Positions 16,507 through 27,279 of a stretch of DNA of 64,000 bases are shown piece after piece (the stretch's first letter is position 1; every line of letters begins with the position of its first letter). The notes beneath the pieces were generated by a model. That model saw only the letters and a list, made by a program, of their open reading frames with translations. It was not told the DNA's origin and ran no database searches. The position numbers and the translations under genes are program-made. The DNA is from Phenylobacterium sp. (GTDB taxonomy: Bacteria; Pseudomonadota; Alphaproteobacteria; Caulobacterales; Caulobacteraceae): assembly GCA_017991675.1 (NCBI GenBank), contig JAGOQB010000004.1, positions 124,001 through 188,000 on the forward strand, read 5' to 3'.

Positions 16507-17528
16507 GCAGCCGCGTGAAGTCCATCAACGACGCATCCAAGCTCAGCGGACCTGAGCGCGCCGCGGTTGTGCTGCTGGCGCTCGGCGAAGAGCACAAGAC
16601 GATCTGGGAGCACCTGGACGAGGAGGAGATCAAGGAGATCTCCCAGGCGATGGCCGGCCTCGGCACGGTCTCGTCCAGCGCCGTCGAGCAGCTGCTGGTC
16701 GACTTCATTTCCGGCATGTCGGGCGCCGGGGCGATCATGGGCTCGTTCGAGCAGACCCAGCGCCTGCTGCAGGCGTTCCTGCCGGCCGACAAGGTCGACT
16801 CCCTGATGGAGGAAATCCGCGGCCCGGCCGGTCGGACCATGTGGGACAAGCTGGGCAACGTGAACGAGGCGGTGCTCGCCAACTACCTGAAGAACGAATA
16901 CCCGCAGACCGTCGCGGTGGTGCTGTCGAAGGTGAAATCCGACCACGCCGCCCGCGTGCTGGCCGCCCTGCCGGAAGACTTCGCGCTGGAATGCGTCACC
17001 CGCATGCTGCGCATGGAGCCGGTGCAGCGCGAGATCCTCGACAAGATCGAGCAGACCCTGCGCACCGAGTTCATGTCCAACCTGGCGCGCACCTCCAAGC
17101 GCGACAGCCACGAGATGATGGCGGACATCTTCAACGCCTTCGACCGCCAGACCGAGGCCCGCTTCATCGCCGCCCTGGAAGAGCGCAACCGCGAGAGCGC
17201 CGAGCGCATCCGCGCCCTGATGTTCGTGTTCGAGGACCTGTCGAAGCTCGATCCGGGCGGGGTCCAAACCCTGCTGCGCAACGTCGAAAAGGACCAGCTC
17301 GGCCTGGCGCTCAAGGGCGCCTCCGACTCCCTGCGCGAGATGTTCTTCTCCAACATGTCCGAGCGTGCCGCCAAGATCATGCGCGAAGACATGGAGAGCA
17401 TGGGGCCGGTCCGCCTGCGCGACGTCGATCAGGCCCAGATGGCCATGGTCCAGGTCGCCAAGGACCTGGCCGCCAAGGGCGAGATCATGCTGGCCGGAGC
17501 CGGCGGCGATGACGAGCTGATCTACTGA
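16503..17528 (+). CDS. fliG: Flagellar motor switch protein FliG
   Basis: FliG couples the stator to rotor torque and forms part of the C ring. The 341-residue protein shows the three armadillo-like domains: [18 protein letters not shown] at the N-terminus, the [19 protein letters not shown] middle segment and the C-terminal torque helix with charged residues ([32 protein letters not shown]). An EHPQ-type motif appears as EYPQ, a conservative change. It overlaps fliF (ATGA) and fliH (TGATG), so translation is coupled through the operon. Confidence 0.96.
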   Translation: MSSRVKSINDASKLSGPERAAVVLLALGEEHKTIWEHLDEEEIKEISQAMAGLGTVSSSAVEQLLVDFISGMSGAGAIMGSFEQTQRLLQAFLPADKVDSLMEEIRGPAGRTMWDKLGNVNEAVLANYLKNEYPQTVAVVLSKVKSDHAARVLAALPEDFALECVTRMLRMEPVQREILDKIEQTLRTEFMSNLARTSKRDSHEMMADIFNAFDRQTEARFIAALEERNRESAERIRALMFVFEDLSKLDPGGVQTLLRNVEKDQLGLALKGASDSLREMFFSNMSERAAKIMREDMESMGPVRLRDVDQAQMAMVQVAKDLAAKGEIMLAGAGGDDELIY

Positions 17529-18178
17529 TGACCAGCACGCCCCACCCGAAATTCGGCTTCGACACGGTGTTCGACAACGCCGGCGACATCGCCTACGCCG
17601 CCCAGCGGCCCAAGCGCCTGTTCCCCGCCGACGAGGTCGAAACCCTGCGCGCCCAGGCCTTCGCCGAGGGCGAGCGCCAGGCCCTGGCCTCGATGGCCGC
17701 GCTGCAGGCCCAGGCCCTGTCGCAGATCGCCGCCAGCGTCGGCCAGGCCCTGCCGCGGCTGGCCGGCGTCGCCCACGAGCATCGCGTCGGCGCCGCGGAG
17801 CTGGCCCTGGCCTGCGCCCGCGCCATCGCCGACGCCGCCCTGGCCAAGTTCCCCGAGGCGCCGATCCAGGCCGCCCTGGAGAACCTCGCACGCGAGATCG
17901 AAGCCTCGCCCCGCCTGATCGTCAGCGTCGGCGCCGACCTGGCGCAGGGCGCCCAGGCCGCGCTGGAACAGACCGCCCAGGCGATCGGCTATCCCGGCGC
18001 CATTCAGGTCCGTCCGGCCCCCGGCGTGGGCCCGGCCGCCTTCACCCTCGACTTCGGCGACGGCGCCGCCGCCTTCGATCCGGCCGCCGCGGCCGCCCGC
18101 GTGGCCGCCGTGCTTGAAGCGGCGCTGGCCGCCGAAGGGCTGCACGCCGAACCCCTCATCCCCGGAAGCGAAAGCTGA
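17528..18178 (+). CDS. fliH: Flagellar assembly protein FliH (FlbE)
   Basis: FliH regulates the export ATPase FliI, delivering it to the export gate. The 216-residue protein has an N-terminal FDTVFD segment, an Ala/Gln-rich coiled region with GxxxA/G-like repeats (EGERQALASMAALQAQALSQIAASVG) and the C-terminal V/A-ATPase stalk-like domain ending in AFTLDFGDGAAAF. In Caulobacter the equivalent gene flbE occupies the same place between fliG and fliN. Its start shares an A with the fliG stop. Identification rests on position plus the FliH-like composition; sequence conservation of this family is low. Confidence 0.87.
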   Translation: MTSTPHPKFGFDTVFDNAGDIAYAAQRPKRLFPADEVETLRAQAFAEGERQALASMAALQAQALSQIAASVGQALPRLAGVAHEHRVGAAELALACARAIADAALAKFPEAPIQAALENLAREIEASPRLIVSVGADLAQGAQAALEQTAQAIGYPGAIQVRPAPGVGPAAFTLDFGDGAAAFDPAAAAARVAAVLEAALAAEGLHAEPLIPGSES

Positions 18179-18183
18179 CCGCC

Positions 18184-18522
18184 ATGTCCGACAACGACCT
18201 CAAACTCGACGAATTCGGGCCTTCCGACATGCCCATGGCCGATATGGGCATGGAGATCGAGGACAAGACCGCCAGCGACCTGGCCCCGGTCTTCGACGTG
18301 CCGGTCTCGATCTCGGCGGTGCTCGGCCGCGCCACCATGTCGGTGGCCCAACTGCTGCAGCTGCAGTCGGGCAGCGTCCTCGACCTGGACCGCAAGGTCG
18401 GCGAGGCCATCGACATCTACGTGAACAACCGGCTGGTCGCCCGCGGCGAGGTCGTCATCGTCGACGACCGCCTGGGCGTGACCATGACCGAAATCATCAA
18501 GGACGGCGACACTCAGGGCTGA
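18184..18522 (+). CDS. fliN: Flagellar motor switch protein FliN
   Basis: FliN forms the lower part of the C ring and binds chemotaxis and export proteins. The 112-residue product has a short acidic, Met-rich N-terminus and a single SpoA domain: VPVSISAVLGRATMSVAQLLQLQSGSVLDLD ... VNNRLVARGEVVIVDDRLGVTMTEI. This is the full SpoA signature and a normal FliN length. It is the fourth gene of the operon, starting 5 bp after fliH and ending 29 bp before flbD. Confidence 0.95.
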   Translation: MSDNDLKLDEFGPSDMPMADMGMEIEDKTASDLAPVFDVPVSISAVLGRATMSVAQLLQLQSGSVLDLDRKVGEAIDIYVNNRLVARGEVVIVDDRLGVTMTEIIKDGDTQG

Positions 18523-18551
18523 TCGCCTGAGGGTCTGTAGGAGATAGTGCT

Positions 18552-19919
<1,368 letters not shown>

Positions 19920-19926
19920 GCTAAAT

Positions 19927-20048
19927 CCGCTCATCCCCGCGCAGGCGGGGCCCCCAGCGGCGGTACGACTTGAAGAGTGTAGCCAGATGATCCGTCTGAT
20001 CGACAAGAACGCGAAAAATGGGGTCCCCGCCTGCGCGGGGATGAGCGG
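19927..20048. repeat. MITE-like element with 29-bp imperfect-free terminal inverted repeats (one mismatch)
   Basis: Positions 19927-19955 and 20020-20048 are inverted copies of a 29-bp sequence with a single mismatch, the shared core being CCCCGCCTGCGCGGGGATGA. The two ends enclose 64 bp without an open frame, so the unit is 122 bp. Each end is itself a small hairpin (CCCCGC/GCGGGG). Such elements are common in alphaproteobacterial intergenic DNA. It ends only 7 bp before the flhA ATG. Confidence 0.88.
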
Positions 20049-20055
20049 CCTCTAG

Positions 20056-22155
20056 ATGACCGACACCTCGCTCTCCTCCTCGGCCCGCCCCTCGCCCCGC
20101 GACATGCTGGGCTGGCTGATGAAGGGCGAGGTCGCCCTGGCGCTGGGCGTCATCGGCATCGTCATCCTGCTGATCCTGCCGATCCCGCCTTTCGTGCTGG
20201 ACATGCTGCTGGCCATCTCGATCACCTCGTCGGTGCTGATCCTGATGACCTCGCTTCTGATCAAGAAGCCGCTGGAGTTCACCGCCTTTCCGACCGTCCT
20301 ACTGGTCACCACCCTGTTCCGCCTGGGGCTGAACATCGCCTCGACGCGCCTGATCCTCGGTCACGGCCACGAAGGCGTACATGGGGCCGGCAAGATCATC
20401 GAAGGCTTCGGCAAGCTGATGATGGGCGGCAACTTCGTCATCGGCGTGATCGTGTTCATCATCCTGGTGATCGTGAACTTCGTCGTCATCACCAAGGGTT
20501 CGGGGCGGATCGCCGAAGTCGCCGCCCGCTTCACCCTGGACTCGATGCCCGGCAAGCAAATGGCCATCGACGCCGACCTCTCGGCCGGCCTCATCGAAGA
20601 GAACGAGGCCAAGAAGCGCCGCAAGGAGCTGGAACAGGAAAGCACCTTCTTCGGGGCGATGGACGGCGCCAGCAAGTTCGTGCGCGGCGACGCGGTCGCT
20701 GGCCTGATCATCGTCGCCATCAACATCATCGGCGGCATCCTGATCGGCGTGGTCCAGCACAAGGTTCCGATCGGCCAGGCCGCCTCGTCCTATACGATCA
20801 TGACCATCGGCGATGGTCTGGTCAGCCAGATCCCGGCCCTGATCATCTCGATCGCCGCCGGCTTCCTGGTGTCGAAGGCCGGCGTCGACGGCTCGGCCGA
20901 CAAGGCCCTGGTCGCCCAGCTGGCCATGAACCCGATCAGCCTGGGCATGGTCTCGGCCTCGGCCGGCGTCATCGCCCTGATCCCGGGCATGCCGATCATC
21001 CCGTTCGCCGCCCTGGCCGCCGGCTCCGGCTTCCTGGCCTGGCGCCGTTCGCAAGAAGCCCTTCTGCCGCCGCCCGTCGACATCGTGCCGGTCGACGCCG
21101 CTGCGGCCGCCCAGGACCAGGAAGAACCGATCAGCCAGGCCTTGGCGATTGACGAGATCAAGATCGAGCTGGGCTACGGCCTGCTGCCGCTGATCAACGA
21201 CCTGGAAGGCCGCCGCCTGACCGACCAGATCAAGGCCCTGCGCCGCACCCTGGCCCAGGACTTCGGCTTCGTGATGCCGGCGGTGCGCATCCTCGACAAC
21301 ATGCGCCTGCCCTCGCAAGGCTACATGATCCGCATCAAGGAGATGGAAGGCGGCGGCGGCGAGGTTCGGCTCGGCTCGCTGATGGCCATGGATCCCTCGG
21401 GCGGCCAGGTCGAGCTGCCGGGCGAGCACATGCGCGAACCGGCCTTCGGCCTGCCCGCCACCTGGATCGACGACTCCCTGCGCGAGGAGGCGACCTTCCG
21501 CGGCTACACCATCGTCGATCCGGCCACCGTGCTGACCACGCACCTGACCGAGATCCTCAAGGAGAACATGCCCGACCTGCTCTCCTACGCCGAGGTCCAG
21601 AAGCTCCTGAAGGAGCTGCCGCCCGAGCAGAAGAAGCTGGTCGACGACCTGGTGCCCAGCGTCGTCTCGGCGACCACCATCCAGCGCGTGCTGCAGGCGC
21701 TGCTGCGCGAACGCGTCTCGATCCGCGACCTGCCGGCGATCCTGGAAGGCATCGGCGAAGCCGCGCCGCACACCTCCTCGATCACCCTGCTGGTCGAGCA
21801 GGTCCGCGGCCGCCTGGCCCGCCAGCTCTCCTTCGCCTATCGCGGCGACGACGGCGCGCTGCCGATCATCACCATGTCGGGCGAGTGGGAGAACGCCTTC
21901 GCCGAGGCGCTGATCGGTCCCGGCGATGAGAAGCAGCTGGCCCTCGCGCCCTCGCGCCTACAGGACTTCATCCGCGCCGTTCGCGACAGCTTCGAGCGCG
22001 CCGCCCTGGCCGGCGACAGCGCCGTGCTGCTGACCAGCCCGCAGATCCGCCCCTATGTCCGCTCGATCATCGAGCGCTTCCGCGGCCAGACGCCGGTGCT
22101 CAGCCAGAACGAGATCCACCCGAAGGCGCGCCTCAAGACGGTCGGCCAGATCTAA
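20056..22155 (+). CDS. flhA: Flagellar biosynthesis protein FlhA (export gate)
   Basis: FlhA forms the nonameric export gate of the flagellar type III system. The 699-residue protein has the typical eight-helix membrane half (about residues 20-330) with the conserved TTLFRLGLNIASTRLILGHG and GDAVAGLIIVAINIIGG segments, and the cytoplasmic half (about 350-699) that recruits chaperone-substrate complexes (LELGYGLLPLI..., PAVRILDNMRLPSQGYMIRIKE, GEWENAFAEALIG). The ATG lies 7 bp after a MITE-like repeat. The nearest ribosome-site-like sequence (GGGGA at 20037-20041) is about 14 nt away, so initiation may be weak or coupled to flbD transcription. Confidence 0.95.
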   Translation: MTDTSLSSSARPSPRDMLGWLMKGEVALALGVIGIVILLILPIPPFVLDMLLAISITSSVLILMTSLLIKKPLEFTAFPTVLLVTTLFRLGLNIASTRLILGHGHEGVHGAGKIIEGFGKLMMGGNFVIGVIVFIILVIVNFVVITKGSGRIAEVAARFTLDSMPGKQMAIDADLSAGLIEENEAKKRRKELEQESTFFGAMDGASKFVRGDAVAGLIIVAINIIGGILIGVVQHKVPIGQAASSYTIMTIGDGLVSQIPALIISIAAGFLVSKAGVDGSADKALVAQLAMNPISLGMVSASAGVIALIPGMPIIPFAALAAGSGFLAWRRSQEALLPPPVDIVPVDAAAAAQDQEEPISQALAIDEIKIELGYGLLPLINDLEGRRLTDQIKALRRTLAQDFGFVMPAVRILDNMRLPSQGYMIRIKEMEGGGGEVRLGSLMAMDPSGGQVELPGEHMREPAFGLPATWIDDSLREEATFRGYTIVDPATVLTTHLTEILKENMPDLLSYAEVQKLLKELPPEQKKLVDDLVPSVVSATTIQRVLQALLRERVSIRDLPAILEGIGEAAPHTSSITLLVEQVRGRLARQLSFAYRGDDGALPIITMSGEWENAFAEALIGPGDEKQLALAPSRLQDFIRAVRDSFERAALAGDSAVLLTSPQIRPYVRSIIERFRGQTPVLSQNEIHPKARLKTVGQI

Positions 22156-22162
22156 GGCCGCG

Positions 22163-22669
22163 TCAGCCCAGCGGCTTGGCGAAGATCAGCTGGGGGCCAA
22201 AGCCCTCCTCGTGGCGCCCGCCGGTGTCGACGAAGCCGATCTTCCGGTAGGCCTCGATGGCCGCGACGTTGCGGGCGTTGACCGCCAGCATCAGCTGCGG
22301 CTGCACCGGCCGCTCGCGCACGAACCAGTCTTCCAGCAGGCTGATGCAGCGGCGGCCGACGCCCTTGCCCTGGAACCCCGGGCGGACCCGGAAATTGTGC
22401 AGGCTGACCGTGCCGGGCGGCGCCCAGGTGGGGCGGCGCAGGCCCTCGCGCAACACGAAGAAGCCGACCACCTCGCCGCCGGGCTCGATGACGGCAAAGC
22501 CCTGTTCGAGACCGACGGCGGCGGTCTCGTTCAATCGCCCGAACACCTCGTCCAGGCTGCCGGCGAACGCCTCCTGTTCCGGCGGCAGGCCGATGATCTC
22601 GACCACATCGCGGTCGGCGCCTGAAATCGGCTCAAGTCTCCAGTCGGCGGCCTGCGTCGTCATGCCCAT
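22163..22669 (-). CDS. GNAT-family N-acetyltransferase
   Basis: The 168-residue protein has the GNAT fold: motif A in NFRVRPGFQGKGVGRRCISLLEDW (acetyl-CoA pyrophosphate loop R/Q-x-x-G-x-G/A) and the C-terminal VNARNVAAIEAYRKIGFVDTGG strand-helix (motif B). FVVREGLRRPTWAP-type turn upstream is the variable substrate region. Substrate unknown; small amines, antibiotics or protein N-termini are all possible for this family. Converges with flhA 7 bp apart. A second in-frame ATG two codons later is equally possible as start. Confidence 0.88.
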   Translation of the reverse strand: MGMTTQAADWRLEPISGADRDVVEIIGLPPEQEAFAGSLDEVFGRLNETAAVGLEQGFAVIEPGGEVVGFFVLREGLRRPTWAPPGTVSLHNFRVRPGFQGKGVGRRCISLLEDWFVRERPVQPQLMLAVNARNVAAIEAYRKIGFVDTGGRHEEGFGPQLIFAKPLG

Positions 22670-22864
22670 GGTCGAAGACTAACACGCATTCGGCGAACAA
22701 TGTCATCCCGCCCCGCGCGGAGGCGCCCGCCCGGCGCTCAATTCCGGTCCGCAGGGCGTCAGGCGGCCTCGCCCCCGGCTCAACGGGCGTTGCAGGCGCG
22801 CGCCCCGGCTGGTAGCGATTTGCCCCTGGCGCGGTCGATTGGGCCGCGAAGCGTTGGAAATCGA
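22670..22864. promoter_or_regulatory. Promoter gap before the DUF4282 gene
   Basis: 195 bp without a gene between the divergent acetyltransferase start and the DUF4282 gene. It is GC-rich with no convincing hexamers or repeats by eye; it must carry the two divergent promoters. Confidence 0.3.
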
Positions 22865-23263
22865 ATGCGGCGACCTGCTTCCCCGACCCGGCGCGGCCCG
22901 GGCAGCGCGATCTTCTGGGATCTGCTGACCTTCGAGCGCCTGATGACCAACCAGGTGATTCATCTCATCTATTGGGCCGGCCTCGGGGTCATCGCGCTGA
23001 TCGCGTTCGGCACGGTCGGAGCCGCCGTCGGCGTCGCCCTGCGCGAGGAAAGCTGGATCGGCGTGATTCTGGCGATTCCGGTCCTGGTCGCCGGCCTGCT
23101 GGTGGTCGCTGGCCTGGTGCTGCTGTGGCGCTCGTTCTGCGAACTCTATGTCGCCCTCTTCCGCCTCAGCGACGACCTGCATGCCCTGCGCGAAGCCGCT
23201 GACGCCGCCGAGCAGGCCCCCGCCCGCGCCCCGCGCCAGCCGACGCCCGGCCCGCTGAACTAA
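22865..23263 (+). CDS. DUF4282-like small membrane protein
   Basis: Starting at ATG 22865 (GGA about 7 nt upstream), the 132-residue product has an Arg-rich N-terminus, then FWDLLTFERLMTNQVIHLIYWAGLG leading into one membrane segment and a second hydrophobic hairpin (WIGVILAIPVLVAGLLVVAGLVLLW), ending in an Arg/Glu-rich cytoplasmic helix RLSDDLHALREAADAAEQ. The FWDFLTFxxFIT-type entry and two transmembrane helices are the DUF4282 pattern. Function unknown. Its stop shares three bases with the stop of the convergent xylanase gene. Confidence 0.75.
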   Translation: MRRPASPTRRGPGSAIFWDLLTFERLMTNQVIHLIYWAGLGVIALIAFGTVGAAVGVALREESWIGVILAIPVLVAGLLVVAGLVLLWRSFCELYVALFRLSDDLHALREAADAAEQAPARAPRQPTPGPLN

Positions 23264-24309
23264 CTCAGGCCCTCGATCCACGCCGCTGCCGCCGGCTTGG
23301 GACGTCCCCGGCTGTCGAACAGCAGCGGCCGGTCGCCGCCGCGCGGGTAGTTGAGCCAGGAATCCGGATCGCGCAGCCCCCAGTGGGTGAAGGCGAAGCG
23401 CTGCTGCGCGGGCAGGCTGGAGAAGGCCTGCGCCGCCTCGGTGTAGACGCGCGCCTGTCCTGCCTCCCGATCGGCCCGGCCCCGCAGGCGCTTGGCCCGC
23501 TTCAGCGAGACGTCCATTTCCGAGACGTGGACCGGCAGCCCGAGGCTGGCGAGTTCCTTGATCGCCGCGGTGATCCTGCCGGCCGGGAGTTCGGCGGTCA
23601 CGTGCGTCTGGGTGCCGACCCCGCCCACCGGCGCGCCAGCCTTCAGCAGCGCCTCGACCAGCTTCATGAAGGCGACGCGCTTGGCCGGACGGTGCTCAAG
23701 ATTGAAATCGTTGATGAACAGCACCGCGTCGGGATCGGCTTCATGGGCGTGCTGGAAGGCCGCCACCATGTACTCCAGCGGTCCCAGCCGCTGCGACCAG
23801 AGATTCTCGCGCCAGCCGGACCCGTCCGCGGCCACGGCCTCGTTGACCACGTCCCAGCCCACGGTCTGGCCGCGGTAGCGGCCCACGACGGATACGATGT
23901 AGTTGCGGTAGGCCGCTGCGAAGGCGGCGCGGTCGGCGTCCATATTCTTGAACGCCGGCGGCTCCTGAGCGTACCAGACCAGCGTATGGCCAAAGAGCCG
24001 CATGCCGTGCTTGCGGGCGAACGCGGCGATGCGGTCGGGCGCCTCGAAGCGGAGCGAACCGTCCTCCTGGACGATGTACTCCATCTTCATCTCGCGCTCG
24101 GCGGTGAGCTGCGAGACCTGGGCCGCGATCAGCGACGACAGCGCGGGATCGTCAAGCTGGAAGGCCTGGACGCAGGTTCCCACCGGGAATGGCGCGGACT
24201 TCAGCGGCGGCGGATACTCGAGTGCGACAGGGGCGGCGGAAGCGCGTTCGCCAGCGGCCAGGGCCAGCGCTGCGCCAACCACCGATCGCCGCGAAAGCGC
24301 CGGGCTCAC
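23260..24309 (-). CDS. Endo-1,4-beta-xylanase, glycoside hydrolase family 10 (exported)
   Basis: Cleaves internal beta-1,4 bonds in xylan. The 349-residue protein starts at GTG 24309 with a Tat-like signal (SRRSVVGAALALAAGERASA). The GH10 barrel is complete: acid/base Glu157 in GWDVVNEAV, nucleophile Glu264 in VHVSEMDVS, the GHTLVWYAQ substrate strand and the FTHWGLRDPDSW C-terminal aromatic segment. The GTG overlaps the fliJ stop (GTGA), so it is probably translated from the fliI-fliJ mRNA, an unusual place for a plant-polymer hydrolase. Signal type (Tat versus Sec) is by eye only. Confidence 0.93.
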   Translation of the reverse strand: MSPALSRRSVVGAALALAAGERASAAPVALEYPPPLKSAPFPVGTCVQAFQLDDPALSSLIAAQVSQLTAEREMKMEYIVQEDGSLRFEAPDRIAAFARKHGMRLFGHTLVWYAQEPPAFKNMDADRAAFAAAYRNYIVSVVGRYRGQTVGWDVVNEAVAADGSGWRENLWSQRLGPLEYMVAAFQHAHEADPDAVLFINDFNLEHRPAKRVAFMKLVEALLKAGAPVGGVGTQTHVTAELPAGRITAAIKELASLGLPVHVSEMDVSLKRAKRLRGRADREAGQARVYTEAAQAFSSLPAQQRFAFTHWGLRDPDSWLNYPRGGDRPLLFDSRGRPKPAAAAWIEGLS

Positions 24310-24719
24310 CGACCGCCGGCCGCCCGGCGCAGCCCCAGCTCGTCGAGGGCCGCCGTCTCCAGGCGCGCGGCTTCCTTGACCTGGGCCAGCCGAATGCCCT
24401 CGGCCACCTGCTCGTATTTCTTCTGTTCTTCGAAGGCCAAGGCCAGGGCGTCGCGGGCGCCGGCCTCCTCCAGGGCGATGGCGTCGATCTGCGACTGCAT
24501 CGCCGCCTTGCGGGCGCGCAAGCCTTCCCAGAACCCGACCTGATACCAGCCGGCCTCGGCGTCCTCCCGGGCGCGCTGCGCCTCGGCCTCGCCCTCGGCT
24601 TCGAGGAAGGCCAGCTTCATCTCGACCTGCATCCGCCGGTCGGCGATCTCGCCCAGGCGCTTCTGGAGGATTTCGACCTCATAGGTCGAGAGCTTGATCA
24701 GGGACTGGGCCCAGCTCAT
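24306..24719 (-). CDS. fliJ: Flagellar export chaperone-like protein FliJ
   Basis: FliJ is a small coiled-coil component of the flagellar export ATPase complex that links FliI to FlhA. The 137-residue protein is almost entirely helical and charged ([41 protein letters not shown] ... [25 protein letters not shown]), without cysteine, fitting FliJ. It overlaps fliI by 4 bp and the xylanase GTG by 4 bp. Assignment depends on the coiled-coil character and its place directly behind fliI; sequence conservation in this family is low. Confidence 0.85.
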   Translation of the reverse strand: MSWAQSLIKLSTYEVEILQKRLGEIADRRMQVEMKLAFLEAEGEAEAQRAREDAEAGWYQVGFWEGLRARKAAMQSQIDAIALEEAGARDALALAFEEQKKYEQVAEGIRLAQVKEAARLETAALDELGLRRAAGGR

Positions 24720-26062
24720 GCGGCTTCACCGTTCAGGATGTGAGCGAGGATGTTGAAGCTGTCGTCCAGGCTGGTGGCCTCGTCCTTGTCCTGGCCGAGG
24801 AACGCCTCGAGCGCGGGATTGAGGGCGATGGCCCGGTCGACCTGCGGATCGGCCCCGGAGCGATAGGCGCCGATACGGATCAGTTCTTCCATGTTGGCGT
24901 AGGCCGAGAGCGACTGGCGCGCGGCCTTCACGATCTCGCGCTCGTGCGGCAGGTGGCAGCCCGGCATGGTCCGGCTGATCGACTTCAGGACGTTGATCGC
25001 CGGGAAGCGGCCGCGCTCGGCGATGGCCCGCTCCATGACGATGTGCCCGTCGAGGATCCCGCGCACGGCGTCGGCGATCGGCTCGTTGTGGTCGTCGCCG
25101 TCGACCAGCACCGTGAAGATCCCGGTGATCGGCCCGGCCGTCGTGCCGTCGGGACGGATCGGTCCCGGACCGGCGCGTTCCAGCAGCTTGGGCAGTTCGG
25201 TGAAGACGGTCGGCGTATAGCCCTTGGTGGTCGGCGGCTCGCCGGCGGCCAGCCCGATCTCGCGCTGGGCCATGGCGAAGCGGGTGACGCTGTCCATCAT
25301 GCACAGGACTTCCAGGTCCTGGTCGCGCAGGAATTCGGCGATGGCCAGGGTCATGTAGGCGGCCTGGCGGCGCTTCAACGCCGGCTCGTCGGAGGTGGCG
25401 ACCACGACGATGGCGCGCTTCAGCCCCTCTTCGCCCAGGGTCTCCTCGATGAACTCGCGGACCTCGCGGCCCCGCTCGCCGATCAGCCCCACGACCACCG
25501 CGTCGCAGTCCGACTGCTTGGCCAGCATCGACAGCAGCACCGACTTGCCGACCCCGGAGCCGGCGAACACGCCCAGGCGCTGGCCGCGGCAGCAGGTGGT
25601 GAAGACGTTCATCGAACGCACGCCCAGGTCCAGGCGCTCGCCCACCCGGCCGCGGGCGTGGGCGGCCGGCGGCGCGGCGCGCAGCGGATAGGCGGCCATG
25701 CCCTGCGGCAGCGGCCCCAGGCCGTCGATCGGCTCGCCGAAGGCGTCGATGATGCGGCCCAGCCAGGCTGTGGTCGGGCGCACGGCCGAGCCCTGCGGCT
25801 CGATGCGGATCTCGGCCCCCGGCGCGACGCCTTCGACCGGGCCGAACGGCATCAGCAGGGCGCGGGTCTCGCGGAAGCCGACCACCTCGGCGGCCAGCGG
25901 CTTGTCGGCCCGGCGCTCGATCTCGGCGCGCGCGCCGACGGCCAGTCGCGTCAGCCCGCCGCGGGCCTCGATCAGGAGGCCGTTCACGGCCGCGACGCGG
26001 CCGGAGACGGTGAGCGGATCGATCCGCTCGACGGCGGCGACAAGGCTACGCAAGGACAGCAC
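24716..26062 (-). CDS. fliI: Flagellum-specific export ATPase FliI
   Basis: FliI powers flagellar protein export as a hexamer related to F1-ATPase beta. The 448-residue protein starts at GTG 26062; a second start nearby is possible. It has an N-terminal beta-barrel, Walker [10 protein letters not shown] (166-174), Walker B-like [19 protein letters not shown], the [25 protein letters not shown] segment and the C-terminal TMPGCHLP hook and [17 protein letters not shown] region. It heads the fliI-fliJ-xylanase minus operon. TTAAC at 26109-26113 (plus strand) lies about 50 bp upstream and could be half of a CtrA box. Confidence 0.95.
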   Translation of the reverse strand: MLSLRSLVAAVERIDPLTVSGRVAAVNGLLIEARGGLTRLAVGARAEIERRADKPLAAEVVGFRETRALLMPFGPVEGVAPGAEIRIEPQGSAVRPTTAWLGRIIDAFGEPIDGLGPLPQGMAAYPLRAAPPAAHARGRVGERLDLGVRSMNVFTTCCRGQRLGVFAGSGVGKSVLLSMLAKQSDCDAVVVGLIGERGREVREFIEETLGEEGLKRAIVVVATSDEPALKRRQAAYMTLAIAEFLRDQDLEVLCMMDSVTRFAMAQREIGLAAGEPPTTKGYTPTVFTELPKLLERAGPGPIRPDGTTAGPITGIFTVLVDGDDHNEPIADAVRGILDGHIVMERAIAERGRFPAINVLKSISRTMPGCHLPHEREIVKAARQSLSAYANMEELIRIGAYRSGADPQVDRAIALNPALEAFLGQDKDEATSLDDSFNILAHILNGEAA

Positions 26063-26136
26063 CCCAGCGGTCAGATTCGACCGCCAGAGAGAATCCGCCC
26101 GCCGCCGTTAACTCCCGATGAAGATTCCCCGGCTCG

Positions 26137-27279
26137 TCAGCGCAGCGCGGCGGCCAGCCGGGCCGCCTGGCCGGGGTGGCGCGCGACCAGCTTGGCGGCG
26201 GTCGCCGGACGCCGCATGGCCGCCCGCAGCAGCACAGGCCACGCGGCCCTGGCGAGCAGCGGCCGGGCGGTCTTCGAGAGCCCGTCGCGGCCGAGGAAGG
26301 CGGCCAACCCGACGACCGCCAGCGCGCCGAGACCGAAGGTCAGGCCGGGGCGCTTCTGGACCTCGGTATAGACGCTGAAGCGGCGGCCCTTCAGGTGCTC
26401 GCTCTCGGTCATGCCGTCGAGGCCGGGCTCGTAGAGATTGTCGCGCGCGGGCTTGTCCCCGCGCCTGCGGCTCAGCGGCGGCAGCACGCGGGCCAGCACC
26501 TTGTCGACCACGATCGGGGCGGCGGCCGACCCGATCGCCATTGGCCGCGCGCCCGATCCGACCACGATGTCGCGCACCGGATGGACGGCGGCGTGCAGAA
26601 TGGCGTCGGCCACCACCTCCGGCGCGTAGCGCGGCGGCCGGATCGAGGCCGCCTGGTCCATCAGGTTGCGAGCGTGGTCGGCGAACGGGGTCGAGACGCT
26701 CGACGGCTTGATCAGGGTGACCGAGACCGGGACCTTCTCGCGCAGCACCTCCAGGCGCAGCGCGTCGGTGAACCCCTTCACCGCATGCTTGGAGGCCGAA
26801 TAGGCGCCCATCAGCGGCGCGGCCACGTCCGACAGCGCCGACCCGACATTGATCACCGCCCCGGCCCGGCGCTGGTCGCGGTAGTGCTTCACTGCTTCCA
26901 GCGAGCCGTTGACCACCCCGAAGTAGTTGGTCCGGAACAGCCGCTCGTGGTCCTCGGCCGAGGTCTCGGCCAGCTCGCCATAGAGGCCCACCCCGGCGTC
27001 GTTGACCCAGGTGTCGAAGCGGTCGAAGCGCGCGATCGCCGCGCGCGCGATCTTCTCCACGTCCTCCGGCGCGCCGACATCGGCGACGACCGCATGGGCG
27101 CGGCCGCCCTGGGCGTTGATGTCCTCGCAGATCGCCCGCAGCGCCTCACCGTTGCGGGCGGCCAGCACCACCGCCGCGCCGGCCTTCGCCGCCTTGCGCG
27201 CCGTCGCCAGGCCGATGCCCGACGATGCTCCGGTGATGACGATGACCTGGTCGGCGAGCGGCTTCAGTTTCACGGCCAT
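26137..27279 (-). CDS. Short-chain dehydrogenase/reductase with C-terminal membrane segment
   Basis: The 380-residue protein has a classical SDR domain: TGASSGIG (residues 16-23), NDAG near 93-96, active-site Ser near 147 and Tyr160-Lys164 (YSASK). Unlike simple SDRs, it continues for about 110 residues with an Arg/Lys-rich stretch and a membrane helix (FGLGALAVVGLAAFLG), so it is probably membrane-attached. Substrate unknown; membrane SDRs often act on lipids or sterol-like compounds. AAAGGA lies about 6 nt before the ATG. Divergent from ctrA across the 307-bp control region. Confidence 0.88.
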   Translation of the reverse strand: MAVKLKPLADQVIVITGASSGIGLATARKAAKAGAAVVLAARNGEALRAICEDINAQGGRAHAVVADVGAPEDVEKIARAAIARFDRFDTWVNDAGVGLYGELAETSAEDHERLFRTNYFGVVNGSLEAVKHYRDQRRAGAVINVGSALSDVAAPLMGAYSASKHAVKGFTDALRLEVLREKVPVSVTLIKPSSVSTPFADHARNLMDQAASIRPPRYAPEVVADAILHAAVHPVRDIVVGSGARPMAIGSAAAPIVVDKVLARVLPPLSRRRGDKPARDNLYEPGLDGMTESEHLKGRRFSVYTEVQKRPGLTFGLGALAVVGLAAFLGRDGLSKTARPLLARAAWPVLLRAAMRRPATAAKLVARHPGQAARLAAALR

